A stretch of DNA of 64,000 nucleotides, from assembly GCF_002277955.1 (NCBI RefSeq), contig NZ_CP018477.1, positions 496,001-560,000 of the forward strand, written 5' to 3'. Within the stretch, counting starts at the first letter, position 1. Every line of letters starts with the position of its first letter. Source of the stretch: Thermogutta terrifontis. Lineage in GTDB: Bacteria; Planctomycetota; Planctomycetia; Pirellulales; Thermoguttaceae. Positions 55,162 to 64,000 of this stretch are shown here, in pieces. Both the position numbers and the translations under genes were made by a program. The notes below the pieces were generated by a model that worked only from the letters and a program-made list of their open reading frames with translations, was not told the origin of the DNA and did not search any database.

Positions 55162-56598
55162 TTGGTCACCGCGCCCGAGTCAATCATTCGTTCACAGACA
55201 CCGCGGTACCGGATGGGGTTCCTCTGGACCGTCTGTCTGGTGGCCGCGATGGGAGGATTCCTTTTTGGCTATGACTGGGTTGTCATCGGTGGAGCCAAGC
55301 CGTTCTACGAGCCCTATTTTAACATCCCACCCGGTACGTTCTGGCAAGGATGGGCCCAGAGCAGTGCCCTGGTAGGATGCCTCATAGGGGCGGCGCTTTC
55401 CGGTGCCTTGAGCGATTGGACCGGCAGACGCCGGTTGCTGATCACGGCGGGTTTTCTTTTTACGCTTTCTGCTATTTGGACCGCGCTGGCCTGGGACTAT
55501 GCCTCCTTCAACCTGGCGCGGATCACCGGTGGGATTGGGATCGGTTTGGCTTCCAATCTTTCACCCATGTATATTGCCGAGATTGCCCCGGCGGAGATCC
55601 GTGGGGTGTTCGTGTCGATCAATCAATTGACGATTGTCATCGGCATTTTGGCCGCCCAGATCACGAATTTGCTCATTGCGCAACCGGTTCCCGGGGATAT
55701 CCCCCAGGAGCAAATCGCGGAATTCATCCGCCAGTCCTGGAATGGGCAATGGGGATGGCGCTGGATGTTTGGGGCGGAGACTTTTCCCGCGGCCGCGTTT
55801 TTCCTGCTCATGTTTTTCATGCCGGAGAGCCCTCGCTGGCTGGTGAAATGGGGACAGAGTTCTGCGGCAGAGAGGATTCTCGGTCGAGTGGGGGGCGGGG
55901 CGTACGCAAGCCGGGCGATCGATGAAATCCGGGAAACTCTTTCCCAGGAAGAAATCGGGCGGGTGCGACCGGCCGATCTTCTCGACCCGCGGCTTCTGCG
56001 GATCGTCGCGCTGGGAGTGTTTCTGGCCGTGTTTCAGCAGTGGTGCGGGATCAACGTTATCTTCAACTATGCGCAGGATGTTTTTCAGGCGGCGGGTTAC
56101 GCCGTCAGTGACGTGCTGGTCAACATCGTGTTCACCGGCGTGGTGAACCTCGTCTTTACCTTCGTCGCCATTTTCACTGTCGATCGCTGGGGACGCCGGA
56201 TTCTCATGCTCTTTGGAGCAGGTGGGCTGGCAGTCATTTTTGCAGCCCTGGGGGCGGGCTACTATTTTCACAGCACGGGCACGCACATGCTCATTCTGGT
56301 GCTGGCCGCGATTGGATGTTATGCAATGTCTCTCGCCCCGATCACCTGGGTGGTGATCTCGGAAATCTTCCCCAATCGCATTCGCGGGTTGGCCATGTCG
56401 ATTGCCGTGCTGTCTCTGTGGGCGGGTTGCACGGCGCTGACGCTCACATTTCCGCTGCTCAACCGCTCGCTTGGCCCGCACGGCACTTTCTGGCTCTACA
56501 GCAGCATTTGCGTGCTGGGGTTTGTTGTGATCGCGTTAGCGCTTCCGGAAACCAAGGGGAAGAGCCTCGAACAAATCGAGCACGAACTCCTGGGCTGA
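55162..56598 (+). CDS. MFS sugar-porter family transporter
   Basis: The TTG start at 55162 follows GGGAGG. The 478-residue protein has about 12 membrane segments and sugar-porter signatures: FGYDWVVIGGA, DWTGRRRLLI, FMPESPRWLVKWG, VFQQWCGINVIFNYA and a final LPETKGKSLEQIE. It moves monosaccharides, probably with protons. The neighbour hydrolase hints at ribose or a related sugar, which is inference. Confidence 0.9.
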   Translation: MVTAPESIIRSQTPRYRMGFLWTVCLVAAMGGFLFGYDWVVIGGAKPFYEPYFNIPPGTFWQGWAQSSALVGCLIGAALSGALSDWTGRRRLLITAGFLFTLSAIWTALAWDYASFNLARITGGIGIGLASNLSPMYIAEIAPAEIRGVFVSINQLTIVIGILAAQITNLLIAQPVPGDIPQEQIAEFIRQSWNGQWGWRWMFGAETFPAAAFFLLMFFMPESPRWLVKWGQSSAAERILGRVGGGAYASRAIDEIRETLSQEEIGRVRPADLLDPRLLRIVALGVFLAVFQQWCGINVIFNYAQDVFQAAGYAVSDVLVNIVFTGVVNLVFTFVAIFTVDRWGRRILMLFGAGGLAVIFAALGAGYYFHSTGTHMLILVLAAIGCYAMSLAPITWVVISEIFPNRIRGLAMSIAVLSLWAGCTALTLTFPLLNRSLGPHGTFWLYSSICVLGFVVIALALPETKGKSLEQIEHELLG

Positions 56599-56687
56599 CG
56601 CGATGTTCCCGCTGACCGGGCCAGGGGCCAGCGGACTATTTCACCGGTCACGGGCATCACCGGTCAAGTCTCCGCGTGGCACGTCGG

Positions 56688-57695
56688 TCAAGGGTTGGAA
56701 CTGTTTGCTGGGGATGGTGGCTCGATGGCATCGAGGCCGCCCTGCTTTTCCTGGCCATCTACAAACAGACGCCCCCCTTTGTCCACCCAGGCGGGTGCCG
56801 TGTTGCCCAGCACCTGGCTGTTGAACACGTGCAATTCCGAGTACGGAAAAGTGATGATTTGGGCCGCTCCATTGTCTCCGAGAAGTGAATCCAAGAGATC
56901 TGCGCGACAGGCACCGCCGATGGAAAGCCCGGCCCGGCCGTTTCCCCGCAGGACAACCCTTTGCAGACGGATCTCCCGGGCTGTGTTGGCGAGGCTGATT
57001 CCATCCAGTTGATAGCCCTGGATGGTGAGGTCCCGGATGGTTACCCCATGCACGTGATGGAGCGTGATTCCCACGGTGAGTTTCGCGTAGCGGAGGGGAT
57101 AATCTTCCGGCCGGTGGTCGGGTTCCACGCAAAAGTAAATTTTTCCTTCAAAGAGACACCATTCGAGTGGTTCGAGCTTGGGTGGTGCTTCGGAAGAGTT
57201 GGTCACAAAGACCCGTTTTGCCGGTCGGTCGCCGAGAAAGAGTTGCTGATGACTTCTCTGTTCTGGCGTGAACCGATAGACGGCCCGTCCCCAGCGTTGC
57301 CAGGCCTGCCGATCCAGTTCCCAGGCGTCCACTGGAACGGGAGCGGAGCCGTCCAGCACGGCCCCGTTTCCGTCGAGGATGAGGTCCTGCAGAATTCCCC
57401 GACTGAGGCGCTGACCGGCCAGCGTGATCGATTCGCGATAGGGCGTCTTTGTGGGAGCCAGCACAATGCGATCCCCCGGCTGCGCCAGCTCAATCGCCCG
57501 GGTAATCGACCGCACAGGCCCGTCGACGGTGCTCCCTGGGGTGGCCACCCGGCCGAAAAACGCATCGTCGCCGGCCTCATTGTTGACAAAAATATCGCGC
57601 CCGGGGCTGCTCCCCACCTCAGCAATCCAGCAGCCGACAATAACGGCCACAACCAGTGTTCCACGAAATGCGAGCCGATTCTCTCTCGACACCAT
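56688..57695 (-). CDS. Secreted right-handed beta-helix protein
   Basis: The 335-residue protein has a signal peptide (LVVAVIVGCWIAEVGSS). It then carries GRDIFVNNEAGDDAFFGRVATPGSTVDGPVRSITRAIELAQPGDRIVLAP, the start of the DUF1565/parallel beta-helix family, and helix rungs such as VHGVTIRDLTIQGYQLDGISLANTAREIRLQRVVLRGNGRAGLSIGG. Such proteins bind or cleave polysaccharides, but no catalytic residues are recognised and it is short for a polysaccharide lyase. It is convergent with the transporter. Confidence 0.78.
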   Translation of the reverse strand: MVSRENRLAFRGTLVVAVIVGCWIAEVGSSPGRDIFVNNEAGDDAFFGRVATPGSTVDGPVRSITRAIELAQPGDRIVLAPTKTPYRESITLAGQRLSRGILQDLILDGNGAVLDGSAPVPVDAWELDRQAWQRWGRAVYRFTPEQRSHQQLFLGDRPAKRVFVTNSSEAPPKLEPLEWCLFEGKIYFCVEPDHRPEDYPLRYAKLTVGITLHHVHGVTIRDLTIQGYQLDGISLANTAREIRLQRVVLRGNGRAGLSIGGACRADLLDSLLGDNGAAQIITFPYSELHVFNSQVLGNTAPAWVDKGGRLFVDGQEKQGGLDAIEPPSPANSSNP

Positions 57696-57863
57696 GGTTC
57701 AGGGATCCTTCGCGGCACAATCCATCAGATATGAAGGAGTATGTGAAAGCCTTGTGCCAGCGTGTCAGGTCAGGCTTGAGTGAAAAATTTCTTAATTGCC
57801 CAAGTTTAGCATCGGGCAGTCATCGCTGCCAACGGGATGGCGGGGTGCCTCGGTGGGGAACTT

Positions 57864-57944
57864 CGGAGGGCACGCTCATTGTGCCCGATAATAGGGATGG
57901 ATGATCAAACGTTGAACGGCGGACCTGACAAGCAGGTCCCTCCG
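57864..57944. repeat. 81-bp direct repeat, copy 1 (paired family B units)
   Basis: The unit begins CGGAGGGCACGCTCATTGTG and ends GACAAGCAGGTCCCTCCG, so it contains a forward and a reverse family B palindrome joined by a spacer. It matches copy 2 at all but one position. Confidence 0.9.
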
Positions 57945-57954
57945 AGAAATCATC

Positions 57955-58035
57955 CGGAGGGCACGCTCATTGTGCCCGATATTAGGGATGGATGATCAAA
58001 CGTTGAACGGCGGACCTGACAAGCAGGTCCCTCCG
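57955..58035. repeat. 81-bp direct repeat, copy 2
   Basis: Same unit as 57864-57944, offset by 91 bases, with one base change (GATAATAG to GATATTAG). The near identity suggests recent duplication or gene-conversion-like maintenance. Confidence 0.9.
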
Positions 58036-58056
58036 GAAAACGTCCCTCCGGGAAAA

Positions 58057-58081
58057 ACGGGCCCGACAAGCGGGTCCCTCC
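58057..58081. repeat. Reverse family B palindromic repeat
   Basis: A CGGGCCCGACAAGCGGGTCC core followed by CTCCG. It completes a cluster of five family B units within about 220 bases. Confidence 0.75.
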
Positions 58082-58087
58082 GATGTT

Positions 58088-58115
58088 GTAGGGGCAATTC
58101 ATGAATTGCCTCTCC
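58088..58115. repeat. Family A palindromic repeat
   Basis: GTAGGGGCAATTCATGAATT followed by GCCTCTCC, one or two bases off the perfect palindrome. Confidence 0.8.
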
Positions 58116-58172
58116 AGCAATTCGGCGAGATCGTCGTGCCCGGCGAAACTGGCCTGCAGCGGGGAAAGACTG

Positions 58173-59915
58173 TTAATCGACTATGGAACTCGCACCGCAA
58201 CCGAAGTGTTCCCCAAGAGGATTCTGAACGGCCGAGGCGAAGGCAAGGATGTCCACAGCGAGTTCCTGAATCCGGCTGGCAGCTCCCACAAGATGGGCGC
58301 AAAGGTCTGGTGGTTTTTCGGCAAGTTTTTGCGCCATCTTGTCGCGTTCCTGGTCGATCTGGTTGAGCGCGTCCTGGATGATCTCTTCCGCGGTGTTATC
58401 TCCCGCCGGTTGCTGGCCGTTTGCCCGGGCGCGCTCCGAAAGCACAAGGTTTCGGAACCAGCGGAGGAGGGAGGCCCGACTCACCACTCCGACGGGAACG
58501 CCTCGGTCGGTGATGATCACCCGTCGCATGGCCACGCGGCAGAGGAACTCGTAGATCACCCGCACCGGCGTGTCGGCGGGATACGTGATGACGTGGGGCC
58601 GCATGAGCTCCGAGATGGGACGGTTCCAGCCTTCCGAGGAAGTGATGGCCTCCATGAGGTCCTTTTCCGAGACGATTCCGATGAGTTGTCCGTTTTCGTT
58701 GACCACGGGAGCGGAGCTAATGCGTGAGCGGAGAAAGTAAGCCGCCACGTGTTCCACTGTCTCATCGCCCTGGAGAGGGGCCACGATGGGCGTCATGACG
58801 TGCTCCGCCAAAATCCCCTCGAAGAGGTCATGACGTCGATGAGACTCGTCCAGATTGAATTCCACATTCTGGTTGACCGTTCGAAAACTGACCACCCGGT
58901 CACGGCCAGTGCGTTTAGCACAGAGCAGGGCCTGATCCGCTTGATCGACGAGCTGTTCGGGCGTGAGTGTGTCCTCGTAAAGACCGGAAACGCCGATGCT
59001 ACAGCTCACTGTGAGCTTTTTATCCACCACATCGATTTGCGTTGCCCGCAACATTTCCCGAAATCGCTCCGCCCAATTGACGGCCTGCTCTTCGGTCGTT
59101 TCCGGAAGCAGCACGCAGAACTCTTCACCGCCATATCGGGCCACCACATCGGAGTGCCGGCAGGAACGGAGGAGTGTATCGGCTGCGACCTTAAGGACCA
59201 CATCGCCCACCGGATGCCCGTATACATCGTTGATTCGCTTGAAAAAGTCGAGGTCGAGCATCGCACAACTGAGGGGACGATTGGTTCGTCGGGCCCGCTG
59301 GAATTCGTAGGAGAGAATGTCGTAAAAACTGCGCTGAGAGAGAAGCCCGGTGAGGGCATCCGTGCGGGCAAGTTGCTGGAGTTTGCGTTCGCCTTCCAGG
59401 ATGCGAGCGGCTGCCCGAAGTCGGGCCACCAGTTCCGCCTCGCGGATCGGTTTGGAAAGAAAGTCATCGGCCCCGCTTTCCAGCCCCTCCACGACCCATT
59501 TCGGATCGTTCCGGGAAGTCAGAATGAGCAAATAAACGTAATGTGGTAGGGGCAACCGCCGGATTTCGCGGCAGAGCTGAGGGCCTTCCACGCCCGGCAT
59601 TTCCCAGTCCGTGATCACAATGTCGGGCGGCTCCTCACGAGCCATTTGGAGGGCCTCGCTGCCGTTGGCCGCCTCCCGCACGCAATAGCCGGCCCGAGTC
59701 AACCACCGTGCGAGAATCCTTCGAATGAGATCGTCGTCATCAGCGACAATGATGTTCCGAATATGAATCGGTGCGGTGACCCCAGATGGTGCAACAGTGG
59801 ACATGTTGTCCGTCTGGCCGGAGGGCGCATCCTTCGGCTCCACAGTCGGCTGGGGAGTGATGAAGCCCTCCGGCTCCAAAACGCGGTTGGTTTGTGCCTC
59901 GCTCATACGATTCAT
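58173..59915 (-). CDS. Response regulator with GGDEF and CBS domains
   Basis: The 580-residue protein (start 59915, with ATG 59906 as alternative) begins with a linker. A receiver domain follows (about 54-170) with phospho-acceptor Asp103 in ITDWEMPG, then a diguanylate cyclase domain (about 184-345) with intact GGEEF (262-266). A product-inhibition I-site RHSD lies five residues before it. Two CBS motifs come next (about 369-488), followed by a C-terminal helical tail. It should make cyclic di-GMP when phosphorylated, with the CBS pair sensing a nucleotide. No cognate kinase is adjacent. Confidence 0.88.
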   Translation of the reverse strand: MNRMSEAQTNRVLEPEGFITPQPTVEPKDAPSGQTDNMSTVAPSGVTAPIHIRNIIVADDDDLIRRILARWLTRAGYCVREAANGSEALQMAREEPPDIVITDWEMPGVEGPQLCREIRRLPLPHYVYLLILTSRNDPKWVVEGLESGADDFLSKPIREAELVARLRAAARILEGERKLQQLARTDALTGLLSQRSFYDILSYEFQRARRTNRPLSCAMLDLDFFKRINDVYGHPVGDVVLKVAADTLLRSCRHSDVVARYGGEEFCVLLPETTEEQAVNWAERFREMLRATQIDVVDKKLTVSCSIGVSGLYEDTLTPEQLVDQADQALLCAKRTGRDRVVSFRTVNQNVEFNLDESHRRHDLFEGILAEHVMTPIVAPLQGDETVEHVAAYFLRSRISSAPVVNENGQLIGIVSEKDLMEAITSSEGWNRPISELMRPHVITYPADTPVRVIYEFLCRVAMRRVIITDRGVPVGVVSRASLLRWFRNLVLSERARANGQQPAGDNTAEEIIQDALNQIDQERDKMAQKLAEKPPDLCAHLVGAASRIQELAVDILAFASAVQNPLGEHFGCGASSIVD

Positions 59916-60115
59916 CACCACAGTCTGCGTTCCCAGCAATCCACATCTTCCCTGTAACCATAGCCCAGCCCGTGGCACGCGACACCGTTTTTCAACCCTT
60001 GGAGAGCCTCAAATCGGGCAGGGATGTAGTGAAGGAGCCGAGTGTAACAGCAAAACCGAAAAAAAGAGCTTCGCCGACCAGTTCACCCCGTGGCGGGGGG
60101 CAATAGTCTCCCATT

Positions 60116-63100
60116 TCAGGCCGCTTTTTCCTGGGTGCGTGAAGATTCACTTCTCGCCGGGGCGGTGCTCAAGATTTCGCCGTTATCGCTGAGGTCCTCA
60201 AATCGAACAGAAACGCGTTTGGACACCCCCGACTCTTCCATTGTGATCCCGTAAATCGTGTCCGCGCAGGTGACGGTGCGCTTGGAGTGCGTGACGATGA
60301 CGAATTGTGTGAGTGAGAGAAACTCCCGCAGCACGCGGGTGAAGCGATCGATATTGGCTTCATCCAAGGCCGCGTCCACCTCGTCAAGGACACAAAACGG
60401 ACTGGGGCGACTGCGAAAGATGGCCAGAAGCAATGCGACGCACGTCAGGCTCTTTTCCCCACCGCTGAGCAGTGAGATATTGCGGGGTTCCTTTCCGGGA
60501 GGGCGGGCGATGATTTCGATCCCACTTTCCAGTATGTCAACGCCTTCCTCCAGCTCAATACTGGCCTGGCCTCCGCCGAAGAGCTCCCGAAACAGCATGG
60601 CGAAATGTTCGCTCACCGTCTGCAAGGTCGCGGCGAAGAGACGGCGGCTGTCGGCGTTGATCCGTTCGATGATCCGCAAAAGCGCCGCTTTCGCTGAGAC
60701 GAGATCCTGATACTGGCTGGAGAGTGTGTTGTAGCGCTCCTCGAGTTCGCGGAGTTCCTCCAGCGCTTCCAGGTTGACGTTACCCAAATAGTGAATCTTC
60801 CGACGCAGATCGTCGATGGCCGCGGCGATTTCGGCCCGGTCGCGTGTTTCCTCGGGTGAGGCGGGCTGATCGATTTCTGCCAGAGAGATGTTGTAATCCT
60901 CTTCCGCCCGCTGGAGCAGGGTCGCTTTTTCGTGCCGGATGGAGTTGAGCTCGAGATCAATTTTGTGTCGTTGTTCCTCGGTTTCCTTGAGGCGGCGACG
61001 CGTTTCCTGGAGGCGGTGCTGAAGGGCCTGCCGCTGCTTGTGGACGGCTTCCCGCTCCTCTCCTGCCTGGTGCAGGGCAAGCGTGAGACCGTCCTTTGCG
61101 GAATAGAGTTCAGCCAGCGTCATCTCCACAGAGAGGATCTTTCGCTGGGATTGCCGCCAGGCCGTTTCCGTTTCTGAAAAACGTAGCTGAAGATCCGCCA
61201 ACTCTTTCAGGCGTTCCTGCGCCGCCTGTTCCTGTCGTCGCAGTTCGTGACGAAGGGCTTGCAGTCGTTCTTCGCTTTTGGCCAGCTCGACCTTGAGTGC
61301 CGTGAGCAGGCCGTGATGTTCCTGGACGTCGTTTTCCAGTCGAGATATTTCCTCTCCCAGTCGCGCCAGGTCCTGTTCGATTTGGCGTGCCGCGTTTTCG
61401 TAATCACCCTTAGCCTGAACGGCCGCATCTCGGGATTGCCGGAGTTTCTCGCAGGCCTGATCCAGCTCGGCGAATTCACTCTCAATGGATTGCCAGCGCT
61501 GCGTGCTTTCCTCGGTCCGCCGCTGCAGTTGCCGCTCTTGCTGTTCGATTTCGCGGAGTTTATCGGCGAGGCGGCGTCGCTGTTCCGTCAACTCGTTCAG
61601 ATGGGTCTCGGCTTCCTCCCAGGCTCGTCGCGTTTCCTGGAGGTGTGCTTCCAGTTTTCCGGCGGTCTGCTCCCATTCGGCAAGTGCCCGAAGCAGGCTC
61701 CGCAATTCGCTGCGTCGGGAGATGAGGCCGGTCACGGCGCTTTTGGGGCCGGCGATCACCAGACCATCCGAAGTGACCACCTCTCCCGCCATGGTGACAA
61801 ACCGACTTTGGGGATACCGACGCGCCAGCTCCAGCCCTGTTTCCAGGGACTCCACGAACCATACATTCCCCAAAAGAAGGCGGCGAAGAGGGAGGATCTC
61901 CTCGGGGACCATCACAAATTGTTCGGCGTTCCCGAGGACACCGGGAACGGCGGCCAGTTCGCGGGCAACGGCCTCGTGGGAAGACGCCGCGGCGGCGGGT
62001 TCCAGGCGGTCCAGGCAGAAGACGCCGACCCGGCCGGTGAGGCCCGCATTGCCCTGCCGAAGTTGCTCCAGGAAGGGACGGCTATCTCGAAGGACGACCC
62101 ATTGGGGGGCGTCTCCCAGCGCTGCGTCCACGAGGAACGCCACCTGTAGCTCCACCTGAAACAGATCGGCGACCAGGCCGCAAAGAGAAGCCGCTGCGCC
62201 GTCACCGCTCTGGCGCATTCGCTGCAAGAAGTCCTTGACGCCGCTATCGATCCCTTCCAGGCGTTCCTCCCATTCCTGAAGCAGTCGGGCACGTTCCCGC
62301 GCCGCCGTCCGTCGTTCCTGCAGCTCGGCCAGTTCCGACTGAACACGAAGACAGTCCTCGCGGCACTGGTCACGGCGTTCCGTAGCCAGGTGGATGCCGT
62401 GCTGGATGTCCTCCAGTTCGCGAAGCACATTCTCGTGCCGACGGCGAACGGCCTCGTGCTCCTGGCCAAGGTCGGTGATGACCTGTTGCAGCCGCTCGCG
62501 TTCCTGTTGCAACCGTTGAATCGTTGCCGCATGGACCTGCAACTGGCCTTCGTGCTGTCGGGCTTCCGCATCTGCTGCGAGGGATTTTTGAAGCAGTTCC
62601 CAGTGCCGCGCGCGGAGTTCCTCATACTCCGTTCGGCGACGGTCGAGAACCTCGAGGCGCTCCGTGAGGAGGCGTTCGCCCTCGGCGATCTGGCGGACGA
62701 GGTCGCGATATTGCGACTCCGCTGCCGCCAGGGCCTCCGCCAGGGAATGCCGCTGCGTCTCGACGTCTTCGGCACGGAGCGTCAAACCTGCCAGGGATTT
62801 TCTGAGCCGTGTCAATTCCCGTTCCAGTTCGCGGGATCGGGTGTGCTCGTGTTCGAGTTCGGCTTCCGCCGCGGCAATTTGTTCGCGATTGACGGAAAGG
62901 GCCTTCTGCAGAGTGGAGAGCTGTTCGTCGCACCGGCTCTGGAGGTCTTCCGCGGTGGCTAGCTCCTGTTCCAGGTGTTCGCACTGGGCGGAAAGGTCGG
63001 CCTGAAGCCCAGCCAGGCGGTTCTCTTGCTCTTCCAATCGAGCAAGTTCCTGATTGAATTTCTGCCAATCGAGTCTTGCCAGATGGATCCGCAGGGAGCG

Positions 63101-63763
63101 TAGTTCCTCGGCGTATTTCTGATAGCGCTGGGCCTTTCCCGCTTGGGAGCGGACCACGCGGAGGCGGCTTTCCACTTCCTCCACGATGTCGCGGAGGCGG
63201 ACGAGATTCTGTTCGAGGCGCTCCAGCCGCCGCTGCGCTTCGAGCTTGCGGCTTTTGAATCGGCTGATACCGGCCGCCTCTTCGAACACGGCCCGGCGTT
63301 CTAACGGGGTTGCCTGGAGAAGCTGGTCGATCTTGCCCTGTTCAATGACCGAGTAAGCCTGGGTGGCCAGGCCGGTGCCCGCCAGCAAATCGCGGATATC
63401 CCGCAGTCGGCAGGGCTGCCGATTGATGAGATACTCGCTTTCCCCGCTCCGATAGAGTCGCCGGGTGATGTGAACCTCGGGGGTATCGATGGGCAAAATG
63501 CCCCGGGAGTTATCGAGGGTGATGGTGATCTCCGCGAAATTGAGGGGCCGCCGCGTCGCCGACCCATTAAAGATGACATCCGTCATCTCCTTTCCGCGGA
63601 GATTCTTGATGCTTTGCTCGCCCAGGACCCACTTGATGGCGTCAACAACATTCGACTTTCCGGAGCCATTTGGCCCGACAATGGCGGTGATCCCCGGACG
63701 GAACTCAAACCGGGTCCGGTCGGCGAAGCTCTTAAAGCCCACTATTTCCAACGCTTTGAGCAT
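60116..63763 (-). CDS. smc: Chromosome segregation protein SMC
   Basis: The 1215-residue protein has an N-terminal ATPase head with Walker [15 protein letters not shown] (about 32-45), two long coiled coils, a central hinge (about 515-660), and a C-terminal head with [18 protein letters not shown] (signature) and [19 protein letters not shown] (Walker B). It forms the condensin core with ScpA/ScpB to organise the chromosome. Length and motifs are normal. The start at 63763 gives [19 protein letters not shown], the usual SMC N-terminus. Confidence 0.95.
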   Translation of the reverse strand: MLKALEIVGFKSFADRTRFEFRPGITAIVGPNGSGKSNVVDAIKWVLGEQSIKNLRGKEMTDVIFNGSATRRPLNFAEITITLDNSRGILPIDTPEVHITRRLYRSGESEYLINRQPCRLRDIRDLLAGTGLATQAYSVIEQGKIDQLLQATPLERRAVFEEAAGISRFKSRKLEAQRRLERLEQNLVRLRDIVEEVESRLRVVRSQAGKAQRYQKYAEELRSLRIHLARLDWQKFNQELARLEEQENRLAGLQADLSAQCEHLEQELATAEDLQSRCDEQLSTLQKALSVNREQIAAAEAELEHEHTRSRELERELTRLRKSLAGLTLRAEDVETQRHSLAEALAAAESQYRDLVRQIAEGERLLTERLEVLDRRRTEYEELRARHWELLQKSLAADAEARQHEGQLQVHAATIQRLQQERERLQQVITDLGQEHEAVRRRHENVLRELEDIQHGIHLATERRDQCREDCLRVQSELAELQERRTAARERARLLQEWEERLEGIDSGVKDFLQRMRQSGDGAAASLCGLVADLFQVELQVAFLVDAALGDAPQWVVLRDSRPFLEQLRQGNAGLTGRVGVFCLDRLEPAAAASSHEAVARELAAVPGVLGNAEQFVMVPEEILPLRRLLLGNVWFVESLETGLELARRYPQSRFVTMAGEVVTSDGLVIAGPKSAVTGLISRRSELRSLLRALAEWEQTAGKLEAHLQETRRAWEEAETHLNELTEQRRRLADKLREIEQQERQLQRRTEESTQRWQSIESEFAELDQACEKLRQSRDAAVQAKGDYENAARQIEQDLARLGEEISRLENDVQEHHGLLTALKVELAKSEERLQALRHELRRQEQAAQERLKELADLQLRFSETETAWRQSQRKILSVEMTLAELYSAKDGLTLALHQAGEEREAVHKQRQALQHRLQETRRRLKETEEQRHKIDLELNSIRHEKATLLQRAEEDYNISLAEIDQPASPEETRDRAEIAAAIDDLRRKIHYLGNVNLEALEELRELEERYNTLSSQYQDLVSAKAALLRIIERINADSRRLFAATLQTVSEHFAMLFRELFGGGQASIELEEGVDILESGIEIIARPPGKEPRNISLLSGGEKSLTCVALLLAIFRSRPSPFCVLDEVDAALDEANIDRFTRVLREFLSLTQFVIVTHSKRTVTCADTIYGITMEESGVSKRVSVRFEDLSDNGEILSTAPARSESSRTQEKAA

Positions 63764-64000
63764 ATCTCCCAGATTCTCACGCCAGTCAGGATCTGTGGGG
63801 GAGCATACGACGTTTGGGTGACCTGCCGTCTTCGTCGCGCGCCAGTTCGGGTTATTTTCCCCAGGATACCCGATTCCACCAATCAGGACGAGGTCGTTTT
63901 TGAGACGGGGTCACAAGGAGCTTAACGGGAGGGCGGAAGTGGCCCGGCGATGGCCCCTCGGATGTGGCAAATTGAATGTTCTATAGGGGATCTGCTGCGT

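Larger units (their letters stand above)
57696..58172. other. Intergenic region with direct repeats and palindromes
   Basis: This 477-base spacer between minus-strand genes carries the 81-bp direct repeat, a further reverse family B unit (58057-58081) and a family A copy (58088-58115). The family A copy lies close to the end of the signalling gene. Confidence 0.6.

Noticed and set aside
61247-62149. Plus-strand frame opposite smc
   Set aside because: It is an antisense shadow of the SMC coiled coil, without start signals or domains.

Overview
The window looks like a chromosomal piece of a planctomycete, probably a Pirellulales-type bacterium. Two DUF1559 pseudopilin-like proteins (20385-21485, 49753-50784), a CRTAC1/ASPIC-UnbV protein beside a TPR protein, a Ser/Thr kinase with C-terminal WD40 repeats, and a giant surface protein with an LEERQLLS-type N-terminus are all hallmarks of that phylum. 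The DNA is GC-rich and densely coding. I cannot fix the genus; a thermophilic relative such as Thermogutta is only a guess.

Region 1 (1-13.4 kb) is a one-directional phage head and neck block. It holds two small leader genes, a ParB-like nuclease, an ABC-ATPase/GNAT fusion (COG2401 type), small and large terminase, portal, protease/scaffold, decoration protein, major capsid, a LamG-domain protein, and a run of small neck/tail proteins. It stops at 13427 with no tape measure, lysis gene or integrase in view, and two host-type palindromic repeats sit inside it. It looks like a decayed or domesticated prophage, although the left side is cut off by the window edge.

Region 2 (13.4-28.3 kb) holds a Tat-exported isomerase-like protein, a methyltransferase/oxidoreductase pair (URO-D family and Gfo/Idh/MocA), an HtrA-type membrane protease, a lipoprotein plus DUF1559 pair with readable sigma-70 promoters, the CRTAC1 and TPR proteins, a membrane protein and a CrtI-type carotenoid desaturase.

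Region 3 (28.5-34.7 kb, minus strand) is an operon-like run read from right to left: TIM-barrel isomerase, signal peptidase I with an inserted zinc ribbon, an alkyltransferase/endonuclease V fusion, RecO, a BamD-like TPR lipoprotein and an LptE-like lipoprotein. Most junctions overlap, so envelope biogenesis and DNA repair genes are tied together.

Region 4 (34.8-52.6 kb) has a large secreted protein, an APC permease, a tandem GNAT, the kinase-WD40 protein, the 1353-residue surface protein, the second DUF1559 protein, two BON-domain proteins and a YqaA/DedA-like membrane protein. Region 5 (53-63.8 kb) has trpD divergent from a nucleoside hydrolase and sugar transporter pair, a secreted beta-helix protein, a REC-GGDEF-CBS signalling protein and smc.

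Two families of short palindromic repeats are scattered through the intergenic spaces: family A around GGGGCAATTCATGAATTGCCCC, and family B around CGGAGGGACCCGCNTGTCGGGTCC. They include a nearly exact 81-bp duplication at 57.9-58.0 kb. No tRNA, rRNA, CRISPR array or insertion sequence was seen.
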